DNA of 8,588 bases, taken from the NCBI GenBank assembly GCA_023142645.1, contig JAGLJE010000091.1, forward strand, positions 1 to 8,588, written 5' to 3'. This DNA comes from Candidatus Altimarinota bacterium (GTDB lineage: Bacteria; Patescibacteriota; Gracilibacteria; JAHISY01). The notes beneath the pieces are model-generated. The model was not told the DNA's origin. It did not search any database and was given only the letters and a program-made list of their open reading frames with translations. A program made the translations under genes and the position numbers. Positions 1-5,624 of the stretch are shown here, in pieces; the stretch's first letter is position 1; each line of letters starts with the position of its first letter.

Positions 1-927
1 AAGCGGCAGCACGAAGTAAAATTGTGCGCCACTTGCAACAAGATTCAAGCCGAGAAAATTCGTAGAAACGGAAGCGAGATCGAAATCACGGAGAAAATCA
101 TACAAAAATACGAAATTATTTTCACCGAGTCCATCCTGCGTTGCCCAAAAAAGCGCGATCAAAAAAGGCATCTGAATTAAAATCGGAAGACAGCTACCGA
201 ACGGAGAAACTTTATTTTTCTTCATTAATGCCATCGTTTCCATCGCAATCATCTGCTGATTACCCTCGAAACGTTTTTTAATCGCCTCAATCTCCGGCTG
301 AATTTTTTGCAACCGCCGCTGCGATTTCAAACTTTTTTGAAAAGGAACAAAAAGAATTCCGCGCAGTAAAACGGTAAGTAGGATAATCCCCCATCCGAAA
401 GAATTTCCGCTGACTTTTGTGAGAAAAATGAGAGTATTGTAAATCGGCTGGTAAACCGTCGTTCGCCAAATTTTTCCGAAAATTCCGGGATTCTTGATCT
501 CGATTTCGTGGAGAAAAGTTTTATCTCCAACCGGAATTTCGATCCGGTATTTCCCGGCTTCGGCAAAAAGCTCGCGTTGCCACGGCTGGTAGCCTACTAA
601 AATTCTTTCGTTCGGAAGCAGCTCGACTATCTCACTCTCACAACGAGCGGAATCCGAGGTCGCGGAAATTTCTTGCCACTCCCCATTCGAATATTTCGAA
701 ACAGAAAAAGGCTCGTCCGGACAGTCGTTCTCTAGAATAATTTTTTCGGAAGTGTTGTTTTGAAGATTTAAAATAAGCGCGTTGCCAGTCGTGATTTCAT
801 TTTCCGCGATTATTTGCAAATCATCCCTCACAACTTGTTGTTGCTCTTTTTTGTTAGAAAAAGTCTGCAACAACAAAATCGTGATTACCACAATCAGCGC
901 GTAATTCAGGAGCTTTTGCTTATCCAT
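1..927 (-). CDS. yidC: Membrane protein insertase YidC (Oxa1 family), C-terminus beyond window
   Basis: YidC inserts membrane proteins into the cytoplasmic membrane, alone or with the Sec translocon. The first 309 residues are visible; the frame is open to the window edge. An N-terminal membrane segment (about residues 8-22) is followed by an exported domain of about 130 residues, then the Oxa1 core: a membrane segment at about 176-196 carrying Arg189 (TVLLRGILFVP), which matches the conserved arginine of the hydrophilic groove, a basic cytoplasmic hairpin at about 198-245 (LQKIQPEIEAIKKRF), a second core helix at 246-262 (CLPILIQMPFLIALFW) and the start of a third at about 299. There is no lipobox, so the N-terminus resembles the anchored Gram-negative form, but the exported domain is far shorter than the roughly 300 residues known there. 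It follows rnpA after 58 bases, the usual order, without yidD between them. The ATG has no Shine-Dalgarno sequence. The identification is secure. Confidence 0.96.
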   Translation of the reverse strand, partial: MDKQKLLNYALIVVITILLLQTFSNKKEQQQVVRDDLQIIAENEITTGNALILNLQNNTSEKIILENDCPDEPFSVSKYSNGEWQEISATSDSARCESEIVELLPNERILVGYQPWQRELFAEAGKYRIEIPVGDKTFLHEIEIKNPGIFGKIWRTTVYQPIYNTLIFLTKVSGNSFGWGIILLTVLLRGILFVPFQKSLKSQRRLQKIQPEIEAIKKRFEGNQQMIAMETMALMKKNKVSPFGSCLPILIQMPFLIALFWATQDGLGENNFVFLYDFLRDFDLASVSTNFLGLNLVASGAQFYFVLPL

Positions 928-985
928 TTATTATATTGGTGGTAGATGATGAATAAAAAGGGTTGAGTGAAGCAGATTCCAAGTT

Positions 986-1342
986 TCATCCTTTTTCTTT
1001 TTGAGAGTTTGGAAGCTTAGAAATAAGTTTGAGAAATTTTTGAGTCAATTCCGTAAATTCCATTTCGCGCAGTTTAGAATTTCGCGCGATGATGAGCAAA
1101 TCGAAACCTCGCGGAAATTTTTCTAAATGCAGTCTGACCAACTCCCGTAATCTCCGACGAATACGATTACGATGTGCCGCTTTGTTACTTAATTTTATAC
1201 CAACCAAAATCGCAACACGGACTGTTTTAATTCCATTTGGTAGAAAACGAAAAGCAATCTCGGGAAGTGAAACCGATCTGCCCCGCTTGAAAACTGCTTG
1301 TATTTCCTCGTTCCGCCGCAAACAAAATTCTTTTTTGGACAT
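986..1342 (-). CDS. rnpA: Ribonuclease P protein component
   Basis: This is the protein subunit of RNase P, which with the catalytic RNA removes 5' leaders from precursor tRNAs. The 118 residues match the usual family length. The diagnostic basic helix is present at about residues 53-72 (KLSNKAAHRNRIRRRLRELV, containing the RNR motif). An N-terminal segment (LRRNEEIQAVFKRGRS) matches the part of the family that binds the pre-tRNA leader, and FDLLIIAR near residues 80-87 fits the central strand. The start lies 7 bases downstream of the rpmH stop, so the two are almost certainly cotranscribed; yidC follows. It ends in TGA, which supports the standard bacterial code. No clear Shine-Dalgarno sequence precedes the ATG. 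Confidence 0.96.
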   Translation of the reverse strand: MSKKEFCLRRNEEIQAVFKRGRSVSLPEIAFRFLPNGIKTVRVAILVGIKLSNKAAHRNRIRRRLRELVRLHLEKFPRGFDLLIIARNSKLREMEFTELTQKFLKLISKLPNSQKEKG

Positions 1343-1349
1343 CTCAACT

Positions 1350-1478
1350 TCAAACCGCGAGCTTGGCTCGACCTCTCGCTCTCCTCCGCGCGATTACATT
1401 CCTACCGCCAGGCGTGCGCATCCGCGCGAGAAAACCATGCGTGCGCTTGCGTTTACGGGTACGAGTTTTGGAAAGCAT
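1350..1478 (-). CDS. rpmH: Large ribosomal subunit protein bL34
   Basis: This short, very basic protein of the 50S subunit has 42 residues from the chosen ATG. The core [20 protein letters not shown] and the following [12 protein letters not shown] match L34 closely. The family normally begins MKRT(F/Y)QPS; here it begins [10 protein letters not shown], two residues shorter before the HGF motif. The open frame runs 24 codons further upstream to an ATG at 1550, but that extension is AT-rich and unlike L34, so the ATG at 1478 is preferred. It is the first gene of rpmH-rnpA-yidC. A TTGAAT-N16-TAAAAT promoter sits just upstream, giving a predicted leader of only about 7 bases. The stop is TGA. 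The gene upstream is a DsbA-like lipoprotein; dnaA, a common neighbour in other bacteria, is not in the window. Confidence 0.93.
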   Translation of the reverse strand: MLSKTRTRKRKRTHGFLARMRTPGGRNVIARRRARGRAKLAV

Positions 1479-1491
1479 TTTGAAAGATAAG

Positions 1492-1519
1492 ATTTTAAAA
1501 ACCAAATCGAGGAATTCAA
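1492..1519 (-). promoter_or_regulatory. Putative sigma-70 promoter for rpmH-rnpA-yidC
   Basis: On the minus strand, TTGAAT (1514-1519) and TAAAAT (1492-1497) are separated by 16 bases. Transcription would begin near 1485, about 7 bases before the rpmH ATG, so the message would be nearly leaderless, in keeping with the missing ribosome binding site. The same spacing and -10 hexamer recur before the tRNA-Gly gene and the gene at 3782. Confidence 0.5.
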
Positions 1520-1560
1520 TGTAAAAAGAAGGAAATTTATAATTTTCCATTCATAATTTT

Positions 1561-2532
1561 TTAGCTACAGCTGCCTCCATCGCTCCCTTCACCGTCGAAG
1601 CCAAACCCTGAAGATGGAGTGGTGCTCGAAAGTTCGAGCGAACAGGCTTCTATCGAATTTTCGAAAGCTCCGCAAATCATCTCCAACATCGCTGCAGGAG
1701 TACGTACCGCGCCTTCGACTACTTTTCCATTTACGACAAACACTGGAGAACCACCAACAATGTACTTTTCATTTTCCGAATCATGAATATTGAAATGTGG
1801 ATAGGCAGGTTCTCCACGCTGATTTTTCACCCACAAGCTTTTATCTTCTAAATTCTTTGTAATTTCGAATTTCGCATCGGTTGTCGCAATCGTGTCTGCC
1901 AAATCTCCAACTTTCAAATCGACAGCCGCGAGAGCAGCTGCAGAATCTCCCACTTCGAGAAACTTTTTCAAATACGGAAGCAACTTTTCAGGATATTTCT
2001 CGGAAATTGCGAACTGCTGTAATTGTTCGCGGACTTCAGTTTCGCCGTGCATCACATAGTTTACGAATTTCAATTGAAAATCCACCGAGTCGCCGAGTGC
2101 CTCGATTGCAGGAAGAATTGCTTTCTCAGCCTGTGTGCCAAACGGACAGTGACTCATCACAAAAAGCTCAACTACCGGTCGCTCGTTTTTTTCCATACTC
2201 GCGAGTATTTCAGCTTGCATCTCTTCAGCCTCCAATTTTTGCTTCTCTACCTCAGCTTGAACCTCTTCGATGTAAATCGCCTCCGGTACGAAAATTTTCC
2301 CGTCTTTCGAGAGGAAAGAGTCCACCTCCCGTTCGTCAGGAAGTTGAATTTTCAGCTTCCAAAAACCAGATTCGCTTTTTGTTTCGATTACTTTCGCAGA
2401 AGGTCCGCCTGAAAGCAGATATTCGTTGATGAAATTTTCAGCAAGGTTTTTTGCCTCGACTTCCGAAAGGTTATTGCAACCTGTGAGTAAAACAACAAAC
2501 GCGATAGCGACAAATAGTTTTTTGAAATTCAT
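1561..2532 (-). CDS. Thioredoxin-fold (DsbA-like) lipoprotein with CPFG active site
   Basis: This is a predicted exported lipoprotein of 323 residues. The N-terminus is a lipoprotein signal (MNFKK, hydrophobic stretch, LLTGC with acceptor Cys19). A small domain at about residues 25-90 ends in DSFLSKDGKIFVPEAI; a charged, probably helical linker follows (about 90-116). The thioredoxin-like part starts at RPVVELFVMSHCPFG, with Cys129 in the active-site position, and contains GGSPVFVVNG (260-269), where the proline fits the cis-Pro loop of this fold. The second cysteine of the usual CxxC is a glycine; the remaining cysteines are Cys287, Cys297 and Cys322. The C-terminal tail is rich in Gly and Ser. 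A role in thiol chemistry of exported proteins is inferred from fold only; oxidase, isomerase or reductase activity cannot be told apart. A TTGACA-type promoter precedes it, so it is probably a single-gene unit, possibly reading on into rpmH. Confidence 0.85.
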   Translation of the reverse strand: MNFKKLFVAIAFVVLLTGCNNLSEVEAKNLAENFINEYLLSGGPSAKVIETKSESGFWKLKIQLPDEREVDSFLSKDGKIFVPEAIYIEEVQAEVEKQKLEAEEMQAEILASMEKNERPVVELFVMSHCPFGTQAEKAILPAIEALGDSVDFQLKFVNYVMHGETEVREQLQQFAISEKYPEKLLPYLKKFLEVGDSAAALAAVDLKVGDLADTIATTDAKFEITKNLEDKSLWVKNQRGEPAYPHFNIHDSENEKYIVGGSPVFVVNGKVVEGAVRTPAAMLEMICGAFENSIEACSLELSSTTPSSGFGFDGEGSDGGSCS

Positions 2533-2561
2533 GGAAAAAAATTAAAAATTAAAGCTGCGGA

Positions 2562-2590
2562 AATTTATCGGAAAAGATTAAGTTTGTCAA
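2562..2590 (-). promoter_or_regulatory. Putative sigma-70 promoter for the DsbA-like lipoprotein gene
   Basis: On the minus strand, a perfect TTGACA (2585-2590) is followed after 17 bases by TAAATT (2562-2567). The -35 box lies 4 bases past the stop codon of the upstream aminotransferase gene. The predicted start near 2555 gives a leader of about 23 bases beginning GCTTTAATTT, with no Shine-Dalgarno sequence. Confidence 0.55.
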
Positions 2591-2594
2591 AAAA

Positions 2595-3674
2595 TTAACC
2601 TTCCGCCACAATCCCATCAATCCACCCTAAAAGTTCGCAGATGTCTTCCGGCGAATGGTCACCCATATGTCCAATACGGAAAGTTTTTTCTTTCAGATCT
2701 TTGTAGCCGTTGGCGATTTCACAATCGTGCTGCACTCTTAATTTCTCGTTAATTTCCGCGATGTTCCAGTTTTTAGAATTATTGAGAACCGAAATTCCCG
2801 GCGAATGGTAGCCCTCTTCTGAAAAATAGGAAATGTCATGCTGTTTCGCCCATTCCATTGTAATTTTTTGCATCTCGGAATGCTTCGCCCACCGCGCCTC
2901 AATCCCCTCTTTCAGAATCTCATCAAGCTGATGATCAAGCGCGAAAAGCAACGAAACGGCCGGCGTAATGATTGTGTTGTTTTTTACAGCGGCTTTTTCC
3001 CACTCAACAAAATCGAAATAATACCCTTTCCTTCCCTTCGGCTGATTTTTGGAACGCTCCATAATTTCCGGCGAAACGGAACAAAATGCGAGACCCGCGG
3101 GAAGAGCAAGAGCTTTTTGCATGCCAAAAAGAATGAGATCAATTCCCCACTCATCGGTGCGAATCTCCGCCGCAGCAAAACTCGACACACAATCGACGAG
3201 GAGCACGACATTCGGAAATTCGCGGACAACCGCTGCGATTTCTTTCAGCGGGGAAAGAACTCCTGTCGAAGTTTCAGAGTGAGTCAACATCACCGCATCG
3301 ATTTCCGGATCGCTTTTTAAAGCTTTTTCAATATCCTCCGGTTTCACCGCTCGTCCTAATTCGAAGTCAAGCCGAACAGCTTCGATGCCACAACTTTCGG
3401 AAACATCCACCCACTTCGATGCGAAAAATCCATTCGCGGGTACGAGTACTTTCTTTTTCACCGAATTTCGCAAGGCGGCCTCGATCACACCTGTCGCTGA
3501 GCAAGTTCCGATAAAAACGCGGTTTTCGGTGAACATTATTTTTTTCAATCTCGCTTCAATCGACGCGTGTAACTCCGCGTATATTTTGGAACGGTGACCA
3601 ATCATCGGACGAGTTTGCGCCTCTCGCTGTGCAGGATGAACCTCAGTCGGACCGGGAATGAAAAGTTTAGGCAT
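2595..3674 (-). CDS. Class V PLP-dependent aminotransferase (alanine/serine-glyoxylate or phosphoserine type)
   Basis: This soluble fold-type I PLP enzyme has 359 residues, a usual length. Family landmarks occur in order: FIPGPTEVHP at the N-terminus, GTCSATGVIEAAL (56-68) for the phosphate-binding turn, THSETSTGVLSPL (131-143), Asp161 in LLVDCVSSFA, which would contact the pyridine nitrogen, Lys187 in FGMQKALALPAGLAF as the Schiff-base lysine, and TFRIGHMGD (331-339), whose arginine normally binds the substrate carboxylate. This pattern is that of the AGXT/serine-glyoxylate/purine-catabolism aminotransferase group, which also includes phosphoserine aminotransferases of some archaea and bacteria. 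The substrate cannot be decided from sequence alone, and no serine-pathway neighbours are present. It is divergent from the unknown gene at 3782, and no convincing promoter was found for it. The assignment to the family is firm; the exact reaction is open. Confidence 0.9.
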   Translation of the reverse strand: MPKLFIPGPTEVHPAQREAQTRPMIGHRSKIYAELHASIEARLKKIMFTENRVFIGTCSATGVIEAALRNSVKKKVLVPANGFFASKWVDVSESCGIEAVRLDFELGRAVKPEDIEKALKSDPEIDAVMLTHSETSTGVLSPLKEIAAVVREFPNVVLLVDCVSSFAAAEIRTDEWGIDLILFGMQKALALPAGLAFCSVSPEIMERSKNQPKGRKGYYFDFVEWEKAAVKNNTIITPAVSLLFALDHQLDEILKEGIEARWAKHSEMQKITMEWAKQHDISYFSEEGYHSPGISVLNNSKNWNIAEINEKLRVQHDCEIANGYKDLKEKTFRIGHMGDHSPEDICELLGWIDGIVAEG

Positions 3675-3731
3675 AGGAAAAAATTAGAATGTGGAGAGTT
3701 TAACTGAATATAAATTTTTTGCCCAAGTCTC

Positions 3732-3759
3732 TTGACAGATTTCCATAAATTGATAAAAT
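3732..3759 (+). promoter_or_regulatory. Strong putative sigma-70 promoter for the unknown gene at 3782
   Basis: A perfect TTGACA (3732-3737) and TAAAAT (3754-3759) are separated by 16 bases. Transcription would start near 3766, leaving a leader of about 16 bases (CCTTAATTTAATTTTT) without a Shine-Dalgarno sequence. This is the best promoter match in the window. Confidence 0.65.
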
Positions 3760-3781
3760 CTTCTGCCTTAATTTAATTTTT

Positions 3782-4657
3782 ATGAGAGAAGCTACCGACA
3801 CCCCTTCTCCACAGCGAGATGAGAGACGAAATGAAATTGGAGGAACTCTTGAACAGATCCCCGATCAGGAGCTTGTTTTACCGTTACATAATCCGCCTAC
3901 TTGTTGGAAAATTCTTAATGAACAGGTTTTTGAGACCAATCTAAACGTATTGAGTTTTCAAGACGTCCTAGGTCCTGTTAGCACTAATCTCGGCAAATAC
4001 CCAAATCTCAATAGAATTCTTAATGCACCTCGTCGTCAAAATGCTAATCCGCAAATTATTTTTCCCGAAAAAGAAAGACCTACACTATTGAAGGAGCTCC
4101 AAGCACTCTCTGAAGAACTTCTCCTTACGGCAGGTACGAAACTGCGGAGAAAAGAAATGCCCGCAGGACTTAAAAATAGCGATGACTTCGGAATTTATTG
4201 TGCATTCTTAGAAGAAGGAGAAAAAAAGAAAAAGGTGATCAAGAAAGGAACAAAGCGAAGCGGAAGACCGAGAAACAAGGATATTATGCCTAAAAAAATA
4301 CAAAAGCTTCAAGAAATGTTTACTGCATACATTACCGAGTCAAATGCTAAACATAAGGAGGAAGGAATTTTTGATCTAAATGCTCGTACAACTTTCAAGT
4401 CCATGTTTAATAATAAAGATGAAGAAAAGTCATTCGAAGAAAGAGTAAAGATGCTTGAGCACTTCAATAAATACAGCGACATACTATGGGAAAAGCTAAA
4501 TGGTTTCACTCCTGACACCATCATCAACATAGATGATACACAGTATGGAGCAGAACTTTCCAAACCCGAAAAAATGTATGACGAGTTAAATCCTCCTGAC
4601 AATTTTGTCGAAACTTTCAAAGAAAACCACAAAAAAGAGAAAGCGAAAGAGAGATAA
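3782..4657 (+). CDS. Hypothetical protein, charged, with AT-hook-like basic patch
   Basis: I do not recognise this 291-residue protein. It is hydrophilic, with no signal peptide or membrane segment, so it is probably cytoplasmic. The N-terminal third (about 1-100) is rich in Pro, Asn and Gln and may be partly disordered. A helical stretch at about 100-123 (LLKELQALSEELLLTAG) is followed by a dense basic patch at 148-172 that contains KRSGRPRNK (158-166), similar to the GRP core of AT-hook DNA-binding peptides; nucleic-acid binding is only a suggestion. The rest (173-291) is mostly charged helix and ends DNFVETFKENHKKEK. That ending resembles the C-terminus of the smaller protein at 4744 (DNFVKILEEDYKKRN), and both genes are followed by a copy of the smpB 3' end, so the two are probably diverged duplicates. 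Its own strong promoter supports it being a real gene. Codon use looks somewhat more AT-rich than in metK. Confidence 0.75.
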   Translation: MREATDTPSPQRDERRNEIGGTLEQIPDQELVLPLHNPPTCWKILNEQVFETNLNVLSFQDVLGPVSTNLGKYPNLNRILNAPRRQNANPQIIFPEKERPTLLKELQALSEELLLTAGTKLRRKEMPAGLKNSDDFGIYCAFLEEGEKKKKVIKKGTKRSGRPRNKDIMPKKIQKLQEMFTAYITESNAKHKEEGIFDLNARTTFKSMFNNKDEEKSFEERVKMLEHFNKYSDILWEKLNGFTPDTIINIDDTQYGAELSKPEKMYDELNPPDNFVETFKENHKKEKAKER

Positions 4658-4671
4658 AAACAAGTCTTCTC

Positions 4672-4721
4672 GCTTCTCTTCCCTTTCTGCCGCATCTCCC
4701 ACTTAACATCTCACTTTTTAA
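4672..4721 (-). pseudogene. Orphan copy of the smpB 3' end (remnant)
   Basis: This segment aligns without gaps to 5100-5149, the last codons of the genuine smpB: 40 of 50 bases are identical. The only cluster of mismatches lies at 4686-4689, and the other six differences are all transitions. Read on the minus strand in the SmpB frame it gives LKK, a stop, then DVKWEMRQKGKRS, against [17 protein letters not shown] in SmpB. The internal TGA and lack of a start show it is not a functional gene. It lies just after the stop of the gene at 3782, as the real smpB end lies just after the gene at 4744. The simplest reading is a tandem duplication that copied an ORF together with the tail of the convergent smpB. 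Site-specific integration at the smpB 3' end is the alternative. Confidence 0.7.
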
Positions 4722-4743
4722 GAACAACTAACAGCTTTAATTT

Positions 4744-5100
4744 ATGTCTAAAGAAAATGAAAATAACTTCGTCGTTGAGACTGGAAAATCATCTTCTGCT
4801 GCAGAGTCGAATTTCAGGGATGCTATTTTTGAGACAATCAGTAATAGTAATCCACCGTCTCTCATCGCTCGACTACTGGCAGAAATAGCGGCAAGGGTGG
4901 ACACTTCCCAATACTGCGAAAAACTGAGGATTAGTTTGAGTAATTTCGAACCGAAAATCGCAAGAGAAATCGAAAAATTCGCGGACGACAAATTTGCCGA
5001 AACGAACGACGAGGAACCACTTCCTAAATGGCTGGACGATAATTTCGTAAAAATACTCGAAGAGGATTACAAAAAGAGAAACAGGAATCGGACTTTTTAA
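4744..5100 (+). CDS. Hypothetical protein, probable diverged copy of the upstream gene's C-terminal part
   Basis: I do not recognise this 118-residue protein. It has no signal peptide or membrane segment. After a Ser-rich N-terminus (about 1-22) it appears helical (SLIARLLAEIAARV at 39-52 and KIAREIEKFADDKFAE at 71-86) and ends with [21 protein letters not shown]. The DNFV..(x)4..E(x)2KK pattern matches the end of the protein at 3782, with 7 identities in 19 aligned positions. Further upstream, S(x)3R...EKL keeps the same spacing in both proteins, but that match is weak. It starts 86 bases after the previous gene, with CAGCTTTAATTT directly before the ATG and no ribosome binding site; no clear promoter of its own was seen, so it may be cotranscribed. 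Its TAA overlaps the TAA of convergent smpB within one TTAA. Confidence 0.65.
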   Translation: MSKENENNFVVETGKSSSAAESNFRDAIFETISNSNPPSLIARLLAEIAARVDTSQYCEKLRISLSNFEPKIAREIEKFADDKFAETNDEEPLPKWLDDNFVKILEEDYKKRNRNRTF

Positions 5101-5555
5101 CTTCTCTTCCCTTCTCTCCGCATCTCCCGCTCGATATCTCGCTTTTTAATAGTCTCGCGTTTATCCCACTTTTTTTTGCCGCGCGCGAGAGCTACCTTCA
5201 CTTTGATTTTGGAACGAGAAAGATGCAGATCAAGCGGTACCGCTGTGATTCCTTTTTCGTTTAAACTTTTTTCAATCTTCGCCATCTCTTTCGAAGTTAA
5301 GAGTAATTTTTTGTCGCGCAACTTTTCGTGCGGTTGCCCACGTGCAAATTTGTATTCCGGAATCTCGAAATTTTTGAGCCACACCTCCCCATCTCGAATC
5401 GCGAGAAAACCTCCTGTCAACTTTGCTGATTTCGCGCGTAGCGATTTCACCTCTTTTCCGGTGAGAATAATCCCCGCCTCGAAAGTATCAAGAATTTCGA
5501 AATGAAATCTAGCGGCACGATTGTCAGCGAGAATATGGGAAGGCAATTTTTTCAC
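5097..5555 (-). CDS. smpB: SsrA-binding protein SmpB
   Basis: SmpB binds tmRNA and brings it to stalled ribosomes for trans-translation. Motifs in order, numbered from the GTG at 5555 (152 residues): [11 protein letters not shown] (11-21), [17 protein letters not shown] (24-40), [13 protein letters not shown] (48-60), IPEYKF (65-70), [20 protein letters not shown] (121-140), and a basic C-terminal tail of the type that enters the mRNA channel. Start choice: an ATG at 5621 (174 residues) would lie only 3 bases from the divergent metK ATG at 5625 and add a tail unlike SmpB, whereas the GTG gives the usual length of about 150 and leaves 69 bases for divergent promoters. A TAGAAT box ends 7 bases before that GTG, so the message could be leaderless. 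The 3' end overlaps the gene at 4744 by 4 bases (TTAA), and a diverged copy of it lies at 4672-4721. ssrA is not in the window. Confidence 0.95.
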   Translation of the reverse strand: MKKLPSHILADNRAARFHFEILDTFEAGIILTGKEVKSLRAKSAKLTGGFLAIRDGEVWLKNFEIPEYKFARGQPHEKLRDKKLLLTSKEMAKIEKSLNEKGITAVPLDLHLSRSKIKVKVALARGKKKWDKRETIKKRDIEREMRREGKRS

Positions 5556-5562
5556 AAAATAA

Positions 5563-5592
5563 ATTCTAACCGAAAGTGGCGGAGTTTGATAA
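5563..5592 (-). promoter_or_regulatory. Putative smpB promoter giving a leaderless message
   Basis: On the minus strand, TAGAAT (5563-5568) matches the -10 consensus in five of six positions and ends 7 bases before the GTG at 5555, so transcription would begin at or next to the start codon. The best -35 match is TTATCA (5587-5592) at 18 bases, four of six positions. Moderate to weak support. Confidence 0.35.
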
Positions 5593-5624
5593 ACTTCGTC
5601 CGATTTTGTTCCATGTTCCATGAT

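Noticed and set aside
928..940. TATAAT directly before the yidC ATG as a leaderless promoter
   Set aside because: The hexamer ends only 2 bases before the ATG, so transcription would start inside the coding region; no matching -35 box was seen.
1089..1490. 133-codon plus-strand ORF across rnpA and rpmH
   Set aside because: It is antisense to two unmistakable conserved genes and has a composition typical of a reverse-frame shadow.
1479..1550. Upstream extension of rpmH to the ATG at 1550
   Set aside because: The added 24 residues are hydrophobic and AT-rich, do not match L34, and would overlap the proposed promoter.
1539..1560. Direct repeat ATAATTTT, two copies 14 bases apart, between the lipoprotein gene and rpmH
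   Set aside because: The repeat is short, AT-rich and expected by chance; it does not form a terminator hairpin.
4309..4695. 128-codon minus-strand ORF beginning MRQKGKRS
   Set aside because: It lies antisense to the well-supported gene at 3782. Its first residues only look familiar because they come from the smpB remnant at 4672-4721.
5502..5624. N-terminal extension of metK from an in-frame ATG at 5502
   Set aside because: The extra 41 residues are antisense to smpB and do not resemble MetK; the family start ([18 protein letters not shown]) fits the ATG at 5625.
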